The notes beneath the pieces are model-generated. The model searched no databases, was not told the DNA's origin, and was given only the letters and a program-made list of their open reading frames with translations. DNA of 54,982 bases, from the NCBI GenBank assembly GCA_038123735.1, contig JAYPAP010000007.1:1-54982 (forward strand). The letters are read 5' to 3'. The position numbers and the translations under genes are program-made. The DNA comes from REDI01 sp038123735 (GTDB lineage Bacteria > Myxococcota_A > UBA796 > GCA-2862545). Positions 1 to 8,572 of this stretch are shown here, piece after piece. How positions within the stretch are numbered: position 1 is the stretch's first letter; each line of letters begins with the position of its first letter.

Positions 1-1905
1 CGTCGGAAGACTGCCAAAAACCTCATCGTGCTCGAAGCCCGCGAGCTTCTTGGTCAGGTCGCGAGTCAACAGCTCTAGTTCATCTAAAAATGCCTTTCTC
101 TTGAGCTTTTTCTTTTCGACCATCTCCAGTTTGTACTCGAGCTCTCCGGTGAGCTCGGCCTGCGCGATCGAGTCCACATCGAGTCGCGACAAAATGTCCA
201 GCAACCGCATCGCTTTGCTGGTCGGACCCAACTTACCGCTCGAACGACGCGCATACTGCTTGCGCACGAGCCCCTCGATCGTATCCGCGCGAGTGGCGGG
301 TGTTCCTAGTCCCTTCCCACGCATCGCCTCAGCGAAATCGTCGTCATCAACCAATTTACCAGCAGTCTCCATCATGCGGAGGAGCTGGGCTTCGGAGAAG
401 CGGGGCGGCGGCTTGGTCTCCTTGGACTCACTCTCGCCATCGGCGACTTCCACTTCCACACCCTCTGACTTCTGTTGGCCGTCAACGAGTGGTGGAAGCC
501 GCTTCAGTGGCTCTTCGGAGTCATCGTCTTTACGAAGTGCCTCCATGAAGCCCGGAATCTCGAGGGTACGCTCGCGGGTACGGAATTTCTCAGCAACACC
601 ATCGACCGGAACTTCGACGATCCGTTCCACCACGGCCCATGTGGCAGGCCCCATGAGAGACGCCAGAAATTGGCGAACGACCAGGTCATAAATTCGTTGG
701 TCATCCGGGGATAGCGTTCGCTCGCTCTCATCACCGGTAGGTACGATGGCGAAGTGATCGCTAATCTTCTCATCATTCAGGATGATATCAAGGTTTTGCG
801 GGCCAGACTCAACAACACCATCTGCCAGGCGGGCAAAGTCGACGTTCGCCTGTAGGGATTCCAGGATCTTTCCGACTGTCTCCCCGTAGTCCGAAGGCAA
901 GTGCCGCGAATCGGTACGCGGATAGGTCAGCATCTTATGCCCTTCATACAAACGCTGGGCGGCATCGAGGGTGCGCTTCGCAGAGAAACTGAACCGACGG
1001 TTCGCTTCGCGCTGCAATGACGTCAAGTCAAAGGGCAGCGGTGGCTTTTGCTTACTCTTCTTGCGGGTCTCCGAGGCGATTGCGGAGTCCGTTTCACGGA
1101 GAACCGCAACGATTCGTTCGGCCCGTGCCTGGTCAAAGATTCGGGTGGGCTTCACTTCCCGGTCTTCGTGCCCTGACAACGCCGGGTCGAACCATCGCCC
1201 CGCCCACACCTGCGTTTCTTTCGCAAACGATGCGACGATCTCCCAATACGGTTTCGGCACATGCGCCATGATCTCATGTTCGCGCTCAACGAGCAGGGCA
1301 AGCGTTGGCGTCTGGACCCGGCCCGCTGACCACGCTCCCTTTTCTCCACGACTGCGCAACCGCTGTGTCAGGGCGCGAGTGGCGTTCATTCCGATCAACC
1401 AGTCGCCAACAGATCGGAGCCATGCTGCATCGGCCAACGCCTCGAGGTCTGACCCGGGGCGCAAGTTTTCAAATGCCGTCCGGATCGAATCAGGGGTCAT
1501 CGACTGCAACCAAAGCCGCTCGATAGGCTTACTATCGAGTCCTGTATATTCGACGGTACGACGGAAGATCAGCTCCCCTTCTCTCCCAGCGTCGCAGGCA
1601 TTGATGATCCCTTCCACATCTTTTCGCTTACCGAGCTTTTGGATTTGCTTGAGCCGCCCCTTCTGGCCCTCCTTCGGCTTCACCGTGTAAGCCTCCGGAA
1701 TGATCGGCAGATTCTTCACCGACCAAGAGCGAAATTTGGGATCGTAATCTTTGGGCTCGGAAAGCTCCAGCAAGTGACCAACGGCCCATGTGACGACCAG
1801 ATCGGTGTTTTCCAGATACTCATCGTGGGAATCAAACCCGCCAATCGCCGATGCAATATCTCGTGCGACACTGGGCTTCTCCGTGATTACCAGCCTTTTT
1901 CCCAC
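1..1905 (-). CDS. topB: DNA topoisomerase III (type IA), 3' end outside window
   Basis: Type IA topoisomerase that passes single strands and resolves recombination or replication intermediates. About 635 codons are visible; the C-terminus runs off the left edge. The N-terminus reads VGKRLVITEKPSVARDIA, the TOPRIM start of TopB, and the acidic DAGREGELIFR motif lies near residue 110. The active-site tyrosine lies in LTYPRTDSRHL; counting from the chosen start it is residue 328, the number known for E. coli TopB. The frame is closed by a TAA five codons upstream, so the start is the GTG at 1905 behind GGGGAA, with rather short spacing. No zinc-finger tail is visible, but the end is missing. It is transcribed divergently from the aldolase gene across 133 bases. 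The family call is secure. Confidence 0.95.
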   Translation of the reverse strand, partial: MGKRLVITEKPSVARDIASAIGGFDSHDEYLENTDLVVTWAVGHLLELSEPKDYDPKFRSWSVKNLPIIPEAYTVKPKEGQKGRLKQIQKLGKRKDVEGIINACDAGREGELIFRRTVEYTGLDSKPIERLWLQSMTPDSIRTAFENLRPGSDLEALADAAWLRSVGDWLIGMNATRALTQRLRSRGEKGAWSAGRVQTPTLALLVEREHEIMAHVPKPYWEIVASFAKETQVWAGRWFDPALSGHEDREVKPTRIFDQARAERIVAVLRETDSAIASETRKKSKQKPPLPFDLTSLQREANRRFSFSAKRTLDAAQRLYEGHKMLTYPRTDSRHLPSDYGETVGKILESLQANVDFARLADGVVESGPQNLDIILNDEKISDHFAIVPTGDESERTLSPDDQRIYDLVVRQFLASLMGPATWAVVERIVEVPVDGVAEKFRTRERTLEIPGFMEALRKDDDSEEPLKRLPPLVDGQQKSEGVEVEVADGESESKETKPPPRFSEAQLLRMMETAGKLVDDDDFAEAMRGKGLGTPATRADTIEGLVRKQYARRSSGKLGPTSKAMRLLDILSRLDVDSIAQAELTGELEYKLEMVEKKKLKRKAFLDELELLTRDLTKKLAGFEHDEVFGSLPT

Positions 1906-2038
1906 ATCTTCCCCTATTTATCTGGTTCTGGACGCTTTGCAGCGCGACCATCTAGCCGTCGACCCTAAATGCATCACCTGGATCCGCGCAAGCGAGAACA
2001 CCGATCATCGCCTCGATCAACGGTGGTAGGCTCTCGGT

Positions 2039-2743
2039 ATGCGTTCCCCAAAACTCATCACCGAACCAGCCTTGCGACGAACTCTCGTCCATCTCTGTCA
2101 TACGCTATACGAACGCGGCCTACTCGTCGCGCTGGACGGTAATCTCTCGGTACGCCTTGGTGACGATGCGGTGCTTTGCACGGCCGGCGGTACCCACAAA
2201 GGGCGCATCACCGAGGACGACCTCGTCGTCACCAGCCTCGACGGGCAGTGGCTGCGAGGTCTCGGCACGGCAACCTCCGAAATCCACCTTCATCTTGCGT
2301 GTTACCGCAACCGTCCCGACGTACAGGCGGTCGTCCATGCCCACCCGCCGCACGCGATCGCGGCGATGCTCGCGGATATATCGATGCTCCCCCCTTACCT
2401 TCCCGAGACCGTGTTGAACTTGGGCCCGATCCCAACGCTCCCCTACATCCGAACGGGAACCATGGCCCTAGCTGACCAAGTGGGTGAGGCCGCCATTCGC
2501 CACGACGCGATGCTCCTCGATCGACATGGGGTCGTTACCGTTGGGCAAAGCCTTGAGTCCGCATGCGACCACTTAGAGGCTGTGGAACACCTGGCCAAAA
2601 TCCTGCTAATCGCCGGGCAGCGAACACATGTTCAACCGCTAGACGCTACAGAAGCAGCATCTCTTCGCCGCATCGGACTCGAACGATATGGCGGTCCTCC
2701 TGTTGTGGTTGCCGAAGCCGGCATTATTAGGAATTCTCGTTGA
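2039..2743 (+). CDS. Class II aldolase/adducin-family protein
   Basis: Zinc-dependent sugar-phosphate aldolase or epimerase fold (FucA/AraD family), 234 aa, close to the usual family size. The N-terminal helix region is followed by GNLSVRLGD, the phosphate-binding segment of the family. The metal site shows as HAHPPH near residue 101 with a later histidine in LDRHGVVTVG; the acidic residue in TSEIHLH fits the catalytic position. The substrate cannot be read from sequence: fuculose-phosphate, ribulose-phosphate or methylthioribulose-phosphate are all possible. The phosphopantetheinyl transferase gene starts inside its stop codon, so the two are probably translationally coupled although no shared pathway is obvious. 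Confidence 0.85.
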   Translation: MRSPKLITEPALRRTLVHLCHTLYERGLLVALDGNLSVRLGDDAVLCTAGGTHKGRITEDDLVVTSLDGQWLRGLGTATSEIHLHLACYRNRPDVQAVVHAHPPHAIAAMLADISMLPPYLPETVLNLGPIPTLPYIRTGTMALADQVGEAAIRHDAMLLDRHGVVTVGQSLESACDHLEAVEHLAKILLIAGQRTHVQPLDATEAASLRRIGLERYGGPPVVVAEAGIIRNSR

Positions 2744-3420
2744 AGCCCTTCTCCCTCGCATATCAGCATGCATGTGCTCATGGAGTCATCGCGGCGGTCC
2801 ATCTGCCACAGGAGCCCGGGCCCGTACCCGAAGCGATTATGGCGCGACTGCATCCAGGGGAAGCGAACTTTGCCTCTGAACTACGCGGACACCGACTCAA
2901 CTCCTTCGTCGGGGGCCGGCTCGCGCTACGCCTCGCGACCCAGCAGCTCGGACTTCAGCCAACCGCAGTGCTTCCCGATGAGCGTGGTTGCCCCACTCTC
3001 CCGCCGAATCTGCGTGGCTCGATCAGTCACAAGCGGGAACTCGCAGTTGCGCTGGTTAGCCGAAACCATGGTTGGTCCATAGGTATTGACCTTGAAGAGT
3101 ATGGGCCGGAACGCCCTGCAATAGCCGCGAAAGTGCTCACAGCGCAGGAGTATGAGACCGTTCAAGCTCTTCCTGCATCTTCACAATGGATGTCCACATT
3201 GCTTCGATTCAGCATCAAGGAAGCGATCTACAAAGCGCTCGACCCCTGGGTACGGCGCTACGTTGGATTTCATGAAGCTGAAGTCGAACCAGGGACCGAT
3301 GGCGACGTTCGGGTTCGGCTCAACCTGACCGAAGGCGAGGGACCGTTTCAGGTACACGCGAACTACCACTGGCTGCATGGGCGAGTGGTCTCAACCGTTC
3401 AGATTGAACCCTCTACCTAG
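2740..3420 (+). CDS. 4'-phosphopantetheinyl transferase, Sfp/EntD type
   Basis: Transfers the phosphopantetheine arm of CoA to a serine of acyl or peptidyl carrier proteins. At 226 aa it has the length of the two-domain Sfp type rather than the short AcpS type. Signature segments are GIDLEEYG (Mg2+-binding Asp) near residue 110 and RFSIKEAIYKALDP (the WxxKEAxxK-type motif with the catalytic Glu-Lys) near residue 157; the N-terminal half has the usual GRLALR and GCPTLP blocks before SISHK. The start is a TTG sharing four bases (TTGA) with the aldolase stop. No polyketide or NRPS gene lies nearby, so the carrier partner is elsewhere. Confidence 0.9.
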   Translation: MKPFSLAYQHACAHGVIAAVHLPQEPGPVPEAIMARLHPGEANFASELRGHRLNSFVGGRLALRLATQQLGLQPTAVLPDERGCPTLPPNLRGSISHKRELAVALVSRNHGWSIGIDLEEYGPERPAIAAKVLTAQEYETVQALPASSQWMSTLLRFSIKEAIYKALDPWVRRYVGFHEAEVEPGTDGDVRVRLNLTEGEGPFQVHANYHWLHGRVVSTVQIEPST

Positions 3421-3444
3421 CTCTGGTCCCACCGAGGCAGTCGC

Positions 3445-4263
3445 ATGCATCAAGAACTCAAAGAGAGCTTTCGTAACTGGCGAGACGGCGATACTTCCGC
3501 CGGACAGCAACTCGCGCAGACGATGACGGACTGGTATTTTGCAGTTTCCACCAGCCGCTTAGGGGAACCAATGGGTGCCGAGCCGTACCAGGCTGCTTGC
3601 GGGCAATTCGCCCACGGAGTCATGGACATCCAGGCTTCGCGAGACCTGATTCCGTGGGCACATGAGTTGATCCGAGCTGCGGTGGACTCATCCGGTGGTC
3701 GAACGGTCGGCGCTGACATTCCAAGCTCATTCACTGGAGACCGACATCCGGCCGCCCTTCTGCAGCTCGCACACGAGGCCTTACCCGAGGAAGTGGATGC
3801 CCTACTCAAGGCTTATAACCCCGAGTCTGGGCGCGCCAAAATGGGCGATCTACGGCTTCTGCTGCAGTATCGGTATCGTCTCAAGCGATGGCTGAGGGAT
3901 TATCAGAACGTGCAGTTTGAGGTAACACCGGTGGAGCCAAACCCGGACTGGTTGCCCGTCCCGGTTTTCGAAGCGGATAAAATGGCCGGTACGCAGGAAG
4001 AGCAGGAGTTTGAACTTTGGATGCTCGCCGACCGAGAACTCTGCCGCGACCTCGCGGAGTTCGCCCACTTTGCAATCGTACTTCGTGCCGGCTCGTTACC
4101 GGCATCAAAGTCTACTTCGAGCAAGAAAAACCGCAGTTCTGATACCGGTTCCGCCTCCGAAGGCCCTAAGTCCAGTGCCTCCACGACATGGGCAATCGGC
4201 GCCGTCGTGCTAGTCGCTCTCACCGCCGCAGCGGCCATTTTGTGGTACGCATTCGGCGGCTAA
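3445..4263 (+). CDS. Unknown protein with C-terminal membrane anchor
   Basis: I do not recognise this 272-aa protein. It is mostly soluble, with no N-terminal signal, and rich in Trp and acidic residues. A Ser/Lys-rich linker (about residues 215-245) leads to a single hydrophobic helix at the very end, about residues 248-270, finishing in LWYAFGG. That layout is a tail-anchored protein with a cytoplasmic head. The start ATG follows GAGG. The next gene starts 11 bases downstream, and the spacing along 2039-6079 suggests one transcription unit. No catalytic motif was seen. Confidence 0.65.
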   Translation: MHQELKESFRNWRDGDTSAGQQLAQTMTDWYFAVSTSRLGEPMGAEPYQAACGQFAHGVMDIQASRDLIPWAHELIRAAVDSSGGRTVGADIPSSFTGDRHPAALLQLAHEALPEEVDALLKAYNPESGRAKMGDLRLLLQYRYRLKRWLRDYQNVQFEVTPVEPNPDWLPVPVFEADKMAGTQEEQEFELWMLADRELCRDLAEFAHFAIVLRAGSLPASKSTSSKKNRSSDTGSASEGPKSSASTTWAIGAVVLVALTAAAAILWYAFGG

Positions 4264-4274
4264 CGGAGTGAACC

Positions 4275-5111
4275 ATGCAGGGCTGGACCCTCCCAGCTGA
4301 GACGCGCACTGCCATGCGCCTCGACCACATTCGCAAGCTTCTTGAGCAAACGGCCTGGCACGATGCCGCACTTGAGGCTGAAGAACTGCTTGATGAAGCA
4401 CCTGACCATGTCCAAGCATTGGACTGTTTGGCGCGTGCTCAGCTCGGAATGTTGGATGCCGAAGGAGCGGTGCTCACCTGGACTCAGTTGTTCGCACAGG
4501 ATCAATCCGTCATTCCCGAACGACTTGCTGGCTACGCGATGGCTCTCTTCGACACCTGCCAACTTGATGCTGCGATCGAAGCCGCGTCAAAGGCTGCTGA
4601 CCTCGACCCCGCCCTCGCCGAGGCCCACTATGTGCGAGGGCTGGCATTAGAGTTTATGCCTGGCAAATCCGCTGAAGCCGCCACAGCATTGGTTGCGGCC
4701 CACCGCCTGGATCCAGTCTCCTTTCCGTTTCCGATGTCGATCGATAGCGATACTTGGGAGCGCGCCATCATGACGGCGATGCTGCAGGTTAGTCCGCCAG
4801 TGAGAGCGCTTTGGGAGGGTGTGCCCGTTCGCCTCGTGGAGAGTCCCGAGCTCGAGCGCCTGAAGTCGAGTCAGCCGCCGCTCACCCCTCGCCTACCTGG
4901 ACTATTTCACGGCGACGCCCCCTCGATGAGCGATGACCCACCGGAAGACCCATGGTCGCGCAAACCAGAGTTACTCTGGCTATTTACCAAGAATGTCTCT
5001 CGGGTACACAGTGTCGAGGAGTTGATCGGGCGCATCGCCGACCTGCTCGAACAGGAAGCGATGGTATGGGTCGGGGAAGACCCGTGGCTATGGGACGGCT
5101 CACGGGACTAG
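4275..5111 (+). CDS. TPR-like protein with degenerate zincin-type C-terminal domain
   Basis: 278 aa in two parts. Residues about 14-150 are helical TPR-like repeats (for example ALDCLARAQLGMLDAEGAV and LAEAHYVRGLALEF). Residues about 185-270 resemble the minimal zincin-like metallopeptidase family: ERLKSSQPPLTPRLPGLFHG, then DPPEDPWSRKPELLWLFTKN, then a final helix. In that family the last helix carries HExxH; here the same place reads QEAMV (residues 260-264), so both zinc histidines are lost while the Glu remains. I infer a non-catalytic binding module. The start ATG has GGAG six bases upstream. It sits between the tail-anchored unknown and an esterase. Confidence 0.7.
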   Translation: MQGWTLPAETRTAMRLDHIRKLLEQTAWHDAALEAEELLDEAPDHVQALDCLARAQLGMLDAEGAVLTWTQLFAQDQSVIPERLAGYAMALFDTCQLDAAIEAASKAADLDPALAEAHYVRGLALEFMPGKSAEAATALVAAHRLDPVSFPFPMSIDSDTWERAIMTAMLQVSPPVRALWEGVPVRLVESPELERLKSSQPPLTPRLPGLFHGDAPSMSDDPPEDPWSRKPELLWLFTKNVSRVHSVEELIGRIADLLEQEAMVWVGEDPWLWDGSRD

Positions 5112-5167
5112 GCACCCGCATGACACGTTACGAATCCGAAGAGTAACGGTCGACAGCGCGGAGTCGG

Positions 5168-6079
5168 GTGGCCATATCCCGACGTATGCGGCAGGCGATC
5201 AGACAATCAGGCTCTCGAGTGGCGAGATGGATATGGCAGCGCTCCGTCTTGAATGGCTTGTCCATCGACGAGGATGTGCCCTATGGGGATCATCCCTTTC
5301 AGAAAATGGACGTCATCCACCCCCCTCCAGAGGCACGCAACGGATTCGGAGTGGTCCACATCCACGGTGGTGCGTTCCGAATGATGTCCAAGGAGACTCA
5401 TGGATACGCCGTCGGCCAATACGCCTCCGCTGGTTTCACCGTATTTAACCTAAATTACAGGCTCGCTCCGGAGTTCCGGTGTCCTGCTGCGGTGGAGGAC
5501 GTCCATCAGGCATGGAACTTCATCGTGGACAACGCCGAGCGATGGAATGCGCATGCAGAGCGCCTCCTGCTCTCCGGAGAGTCGGCCGGCGCAAACCTCG
5601 CGCTCGGGCTCGCAATCTCATGCAGCCTCTCCCACGACTCGCCCTGGGCCAAGCTCTCCCACGCCCGGGGTAAGCGTCCGGTCGCCCTACACACTTCGTA
5701 TGGCTTTCTGCAAGCTTCGGATACGGACCGCTATCGGCGTCGACGGATGGTGAGTCGCTTTGTCGCGACCCGGATGCAAGACATCGAACAGGACTACCTG
5801 GACGGAGGCCAACACCCCTACTCCGACCCCCTGTGCATCGTGGAGGACGCCGCCCCGGAACACATTCGGTCCCTCCCCCCGATTCTTGCCATGTGCGGCA
5901 CACAAGACGTCATTGCAGCCGATACCGAGCGTCTGATTCGCGCGGTACGACGCGCGGGTGGAACCATCGAGGAGGCATGGGTGCCGGGCGCGCGTCATGG
6001 CTTCCATCTCGCACCTGGACCGCAGTCAGCCGAGGCGTGGAGGGCGATCCTTCGACATGCGAAACGGGTGACCACCTAG
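5168..6079 (+). CDS. Alpha/beta hydrolase, hormone-sensitive-lipase-like esterase
   Basis: Serine hydrolase of the HSL/acetyl-esterase group, 303 aa. The oxyanion-hole motif HIHGGAF lies near residue 60, NLNYRLAPE follows, and the nucleophile elbow is GESAGAN near residue 140. The acid is probably in the CGTQDVIAADTER segment and the catalytic His in PGARHGFHL near residue 283, completing the triad. No signal peptide is present, so it should be cytoplasmic. The start is a GTG behind CGGAG. Natural substrate unknown; such enzymes take short-chain acyl esters. It is convergent with guaA, whose stop lies only seven bases away. Confidence 0.85.
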   Translation: MAISRRMRQAIRQSGSRVARWIWQRSVLNGLSIDEDVPYGDHPFQKMDVIHPPPEARNGFGVVHIHGGAFRMMSKETHGYAVGQYASAGFTVFNLNYRLAPEFRCPAAVEDVHQAWNFIVDNAERWNAHAERLLLSGESAGANLALGLAISCSLSHDSPWAKLSHARGKRPVALHTSYGFLQASDTDRYRRRRMVSRFVATRMQDIEQDYLDGGQHPYSDPLCIVEDAAPEHIRSLPPILAMCGTQDVIAADTERLIRAVRRAGGTIEEAWVPGARHGFHLAPGPQSAEAWRAILRHAKRVTT

Positions 6080-6086
6080 TTCAGCA

Positions 6087-7625
6087 TCATTCCCATTCAA
6101 TGGTTCCAGGGGGCTTGCTGCTGATGTCATAGGTGACGCGATTGATTCCCTTGACCTCATTGATGATTCTAGACGACATCCGTCCGAGCAAATCGTATGG
6201 CAAATGCACCCAATCTGCGGTCATGCCGTCATGGCTATGCACCGCACGGATCACGCAAACCTCTTCATAGGTCCGTTCGTCTCCCATGACCCCCACGGCC
6301 TTCACCGGCAGAAGCACTGCGAAGTACTGCCAAATTTCTCTTCCTAGTCCTGCGGCCTCGATCTCCCCACGAACGATGGCATCAGCAGCACGCAGGGTGT
6401 CCAGCCGCTCAGGCTCCAGGGGACCGAGGCATCGAACAGCGAGGCCAGGGCCTGGAAATGGCTGACGCCAGACACGTCGGGCATGGAGACCCAGGCGCTC
6501 TCCCACTGCTCGAACCTCATCTTTAAATAATTCGCGCAGGGGCTCAATCAGCTCAAAGGCCATGTCTTCGGGCAGCCCACCGACGTTGTGATGGGACTTG
6601 ATGACCGCACTCGGGCCCCGTACCGATACGGACTCAATCACATCGGGGTAGAGCGTCCCTTGAGCGAGGAATGCAGCGGCGCCTTTGAAGCGCTCGGCCT
6701 CCTCTTCGAACACGCGAATGAAGACTTCTCCGATAATCTTCCGCTTGCGCTCTGGATCCTGCTCGCCACCCAGTGCATTCATGAAGCGCTCCCGCGCATC
6801 GACTACCGTGAGGTCGTATTCCGAAAATTCATCCCGGACCTCTTCCATCTCATCGAGCCGAAGAAGTCCATTATCCACAAAGATGCAGTGTAGTTGCTCG
6901 CCAATCGCCTCGTGCAACAGCGCGGCCGTCACCGAGCTATCGACTCCCCCGGAGAGTCCGCAGATGACGTGCTGCTCCCCCACCGTCGCCCGGATCTCCG
7001 CGATCTTCGTCTCTACGAATGAACCCGAGTCCCAGTCTCCCTTCGCCCCACAGACATCCATGCAGAAGCGGCGAATCAGCTTCGAACCGAGCTTGGAATG
7101 GGTCACTTCGGGATGGAATTGAAGCCCGAAGATCTTGGCGTCTTTCCTCATGATCCCCGCGACGATATCCCCGGAGCGCGCGACCACACGATACCCCTCC
7201 GGAGGCGAAGCCACGTGATCGCCATGGCTCATCCAAACGTCATGCATTTCCGCAGGATCAAAGTCGGTAAACAACGGTCCGCTGTCGGGACCAACCGCGA
7301 TCTTGGCCGGTCCATATTCCCGAGCAACCCCCCGCTCGACAGTACCGCCAAATGTGGATGTAAGCTGCTGTAGGCCATAGCAAATGCCAAGAATCGGCAC
7401 ACCGTGCTGTAACCACCGAACATCGAACGGCGGCGCATCGTCACCGAGCACGCTCGCCGGTCCACCGGAGAGGATCACGCCGATCACTTGAGGCGGCAAC
7501 ACGTCTGGTGCCGCATCGGTGCACGGTCGAATCTCGCAGTAGACGCCGTGCTCACGTACACGACGCGCGATCAACTGGGTGTATTGAGAGCCAAAGTCGA
7601 GAATCCAGATCGATTGATGACGCAC
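6087..7625 (-). CDS. guaA: GMP synthase (glutamine-hydrolysing)
   Basis: Converts XMP to GMP using glutamine and ATP, the last step of guanine nucleotide synthesis. The class I glutamine amidotransferase domain starts at ILDFGSQYTQ; its nucleophile is the Cys in GICYGLQQ and its His/Glu pair is in QFHPEVTHS. The ATP-pyrophosphatase domain has the P-loop SGGVDSSV, and the dimerisation domain ends in the canonical KPPGTIEWE. I place the start at the GTG at 7625 (512 aa) because GGGGGAA precedes it at good spacing; an ATG 42 bases upstream would add residues atypical for the family. It is the last gene of the long minus-strand array. Confidence 0.97.
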   Translation of the reverse strand: MRHQSIWILDFGSQYTQLIARRVREHGVYCEIRPCTDAAPDVLPPQVIGVILSGGPASVLGDDAPPFDVRWLQHGVPILGICYGLQQLTSTFGGTVERGVAREYGPAKIAVGPDSGPLFTDFDPAEMHDVWMSHGDHVASPPEGYRVVARSGDIVAGIMRKDAKIFGLQFHPEVTHSKLGSKLIRRFCMDVCGAKGDWDSGSFVETKIAEIRATVGEQHVICGLSGGVDSSVTAALLHEAIGEQLHCIFVDNGLLRLDEMEEVRDEFSEYDLTVVDARERFMNALGGEQDPERKRKIIGEVFIRVFEEEAERFKGAAAFLAQGTLYPDVIESVSVRGPSAVIKSHHNVGGLPEDMAFELIEPLRELFKDEVRAVGERLGLHARRVWRQPFPGPGLAVRCLGPLEPERLDTLRAADAIVRGEIEAAGLGREIWQYFAVLLPVKAVGVMGDERTYEEVCVIRAVHSHDGMTADWVHLPYDLLGRMSSRIINEVKGINRVTYDISSKPPGTIEWE

Positions 7626-7695
7626 GTTTCCCCCACGCAGAACCGTTAGGCCCCCGGTCTGAATCACTCAAGACGAGTTCAGCAGTTCGTGTTGA

Positions 7696-8568
7696 TTAAG
7701 GTCGACTCGCGGGGATAGACCTACTGAATTGACCGCCAGTAAGCGCATCGATACTCGCGGTAAGTTCGAGCAGGCGCAGCTCATCTTCCACCTTTCCATT
7801 GAGGGAAGTCCGCGGGTTCAGGAGCATTTCCACCTGGTGCCGGCGACGATCGAAATACAGACGCGTGACCTGCGACAGAGTTTTGTCCCTAAGTTTAACG
7901 GCATCCTGAGACTCATTGATGATCCGGATCCGATCACTGGACATGACCAACTCGGAGAGGTCCCACTGGCCCCGAATCAGCACCCGATCATCCTGGGCTT
8001 CCTTGATACCCTGCGGGTCGGTGACCAGGTCATCGCCCTGTTGGACATAATCGAAGTCTCGATCCCAATCGTTCTTCACGTAATATTCTACCTGTAACCT
8101 TGGTAGTGCAGCAAAGCCCCTGGCGGCTCTATTCCACGAGCGGATCATCTCCGGACTCGTCCGAGCATATTCATCCGCCCAATATTGAACGTCTTGAACG
8201 GATGGCTCATGAGCGAACTCTCCAAGCACCGCCTCAACGCTGGAATAGGTCTTCGGGGTCTTATTGATAGAAAGCTCGATACCAACATTTTTGCGGATAG
8301 ACTCTAGGGCCGCATTGGTGATCCCGGGAACCGCTCGCAGTTGCTCCACGTTCGAGAGACGGCCGCCACGGGTGCCTCGCCACTTCACAATCTCAGCCGC
8401 GAGCGGTTCATCGACCCCATCTAGCGCCGCCAATTGGCTGACGGAAGCTGAGTTCAGGGTGAGCGGAGCGGACGCCTGTGCCACCGGTGACGAGCCCACC
8501 GCGTCTGTTGGGTTTGCGAGGCCAACCGTGCTGGTCGCTAAAGCCAAGGTCAACATCCATATGCGCAT
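7696..8568 (-). CDS. Exported protein with N-terminal helix-hairpin-helix (ComEA-like) module
   Basis: 290 aa with a signal peptide ending about residue 24. Residues about 36-100 form two helix-hairpin-helix motifs (LNSASVSQLAALDGVDEPLA and LRAVPGITNAALESIR), the ComEA-type DNA-binding module. In ComEA this module is at the C-terminus; here it is N-terminal and followed by about 180 residues I do not recognise, rich in Asp, Arg and Tyr, possibly beta-stranded. The exported location would put DNA binding or protein docking in the periplasm. It starts four bases after the beta-propeller gene stops, with GGAG overlapping that stop, so the two are probably made together. Confidence 0.7.
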   Translation of the reverse strand: MRIWMLTLALATSTVGLANPTDAVGSSPVAQASAPLTLNSASVSQLAALDGVDEPLAAEIVKWRGTRGGRLSNVEQLRAVPGITNAALESIRKNVGIELSINKTPKTYSSVEAVLGEFAHEPSVQDVQYWADEYARTSPEMIRSWNRAARGFAALPRLQVEYYVKNDWDRDFDYVQQGDDLVTDPQGIKEAQDDRVLIRGQWDLSELVMSSDRIRIINESQDAVKLRDKTLSQVTRLYFDRRRHQVEMLLNPRTSLNGKVEDELRLLELTASIDALTGGQFSRSIPASRP

Positions 8569-8572
8569 TGCA

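Noticed and set aside
50..1690. Long open frames on the plus strand (50-691, 971-1690)
   Set aside because: They lie opposite topB, whose minus-strand translation has every type IA topoisomerase motif; the plus-strand products are Ser/Arg-rich with no family features.
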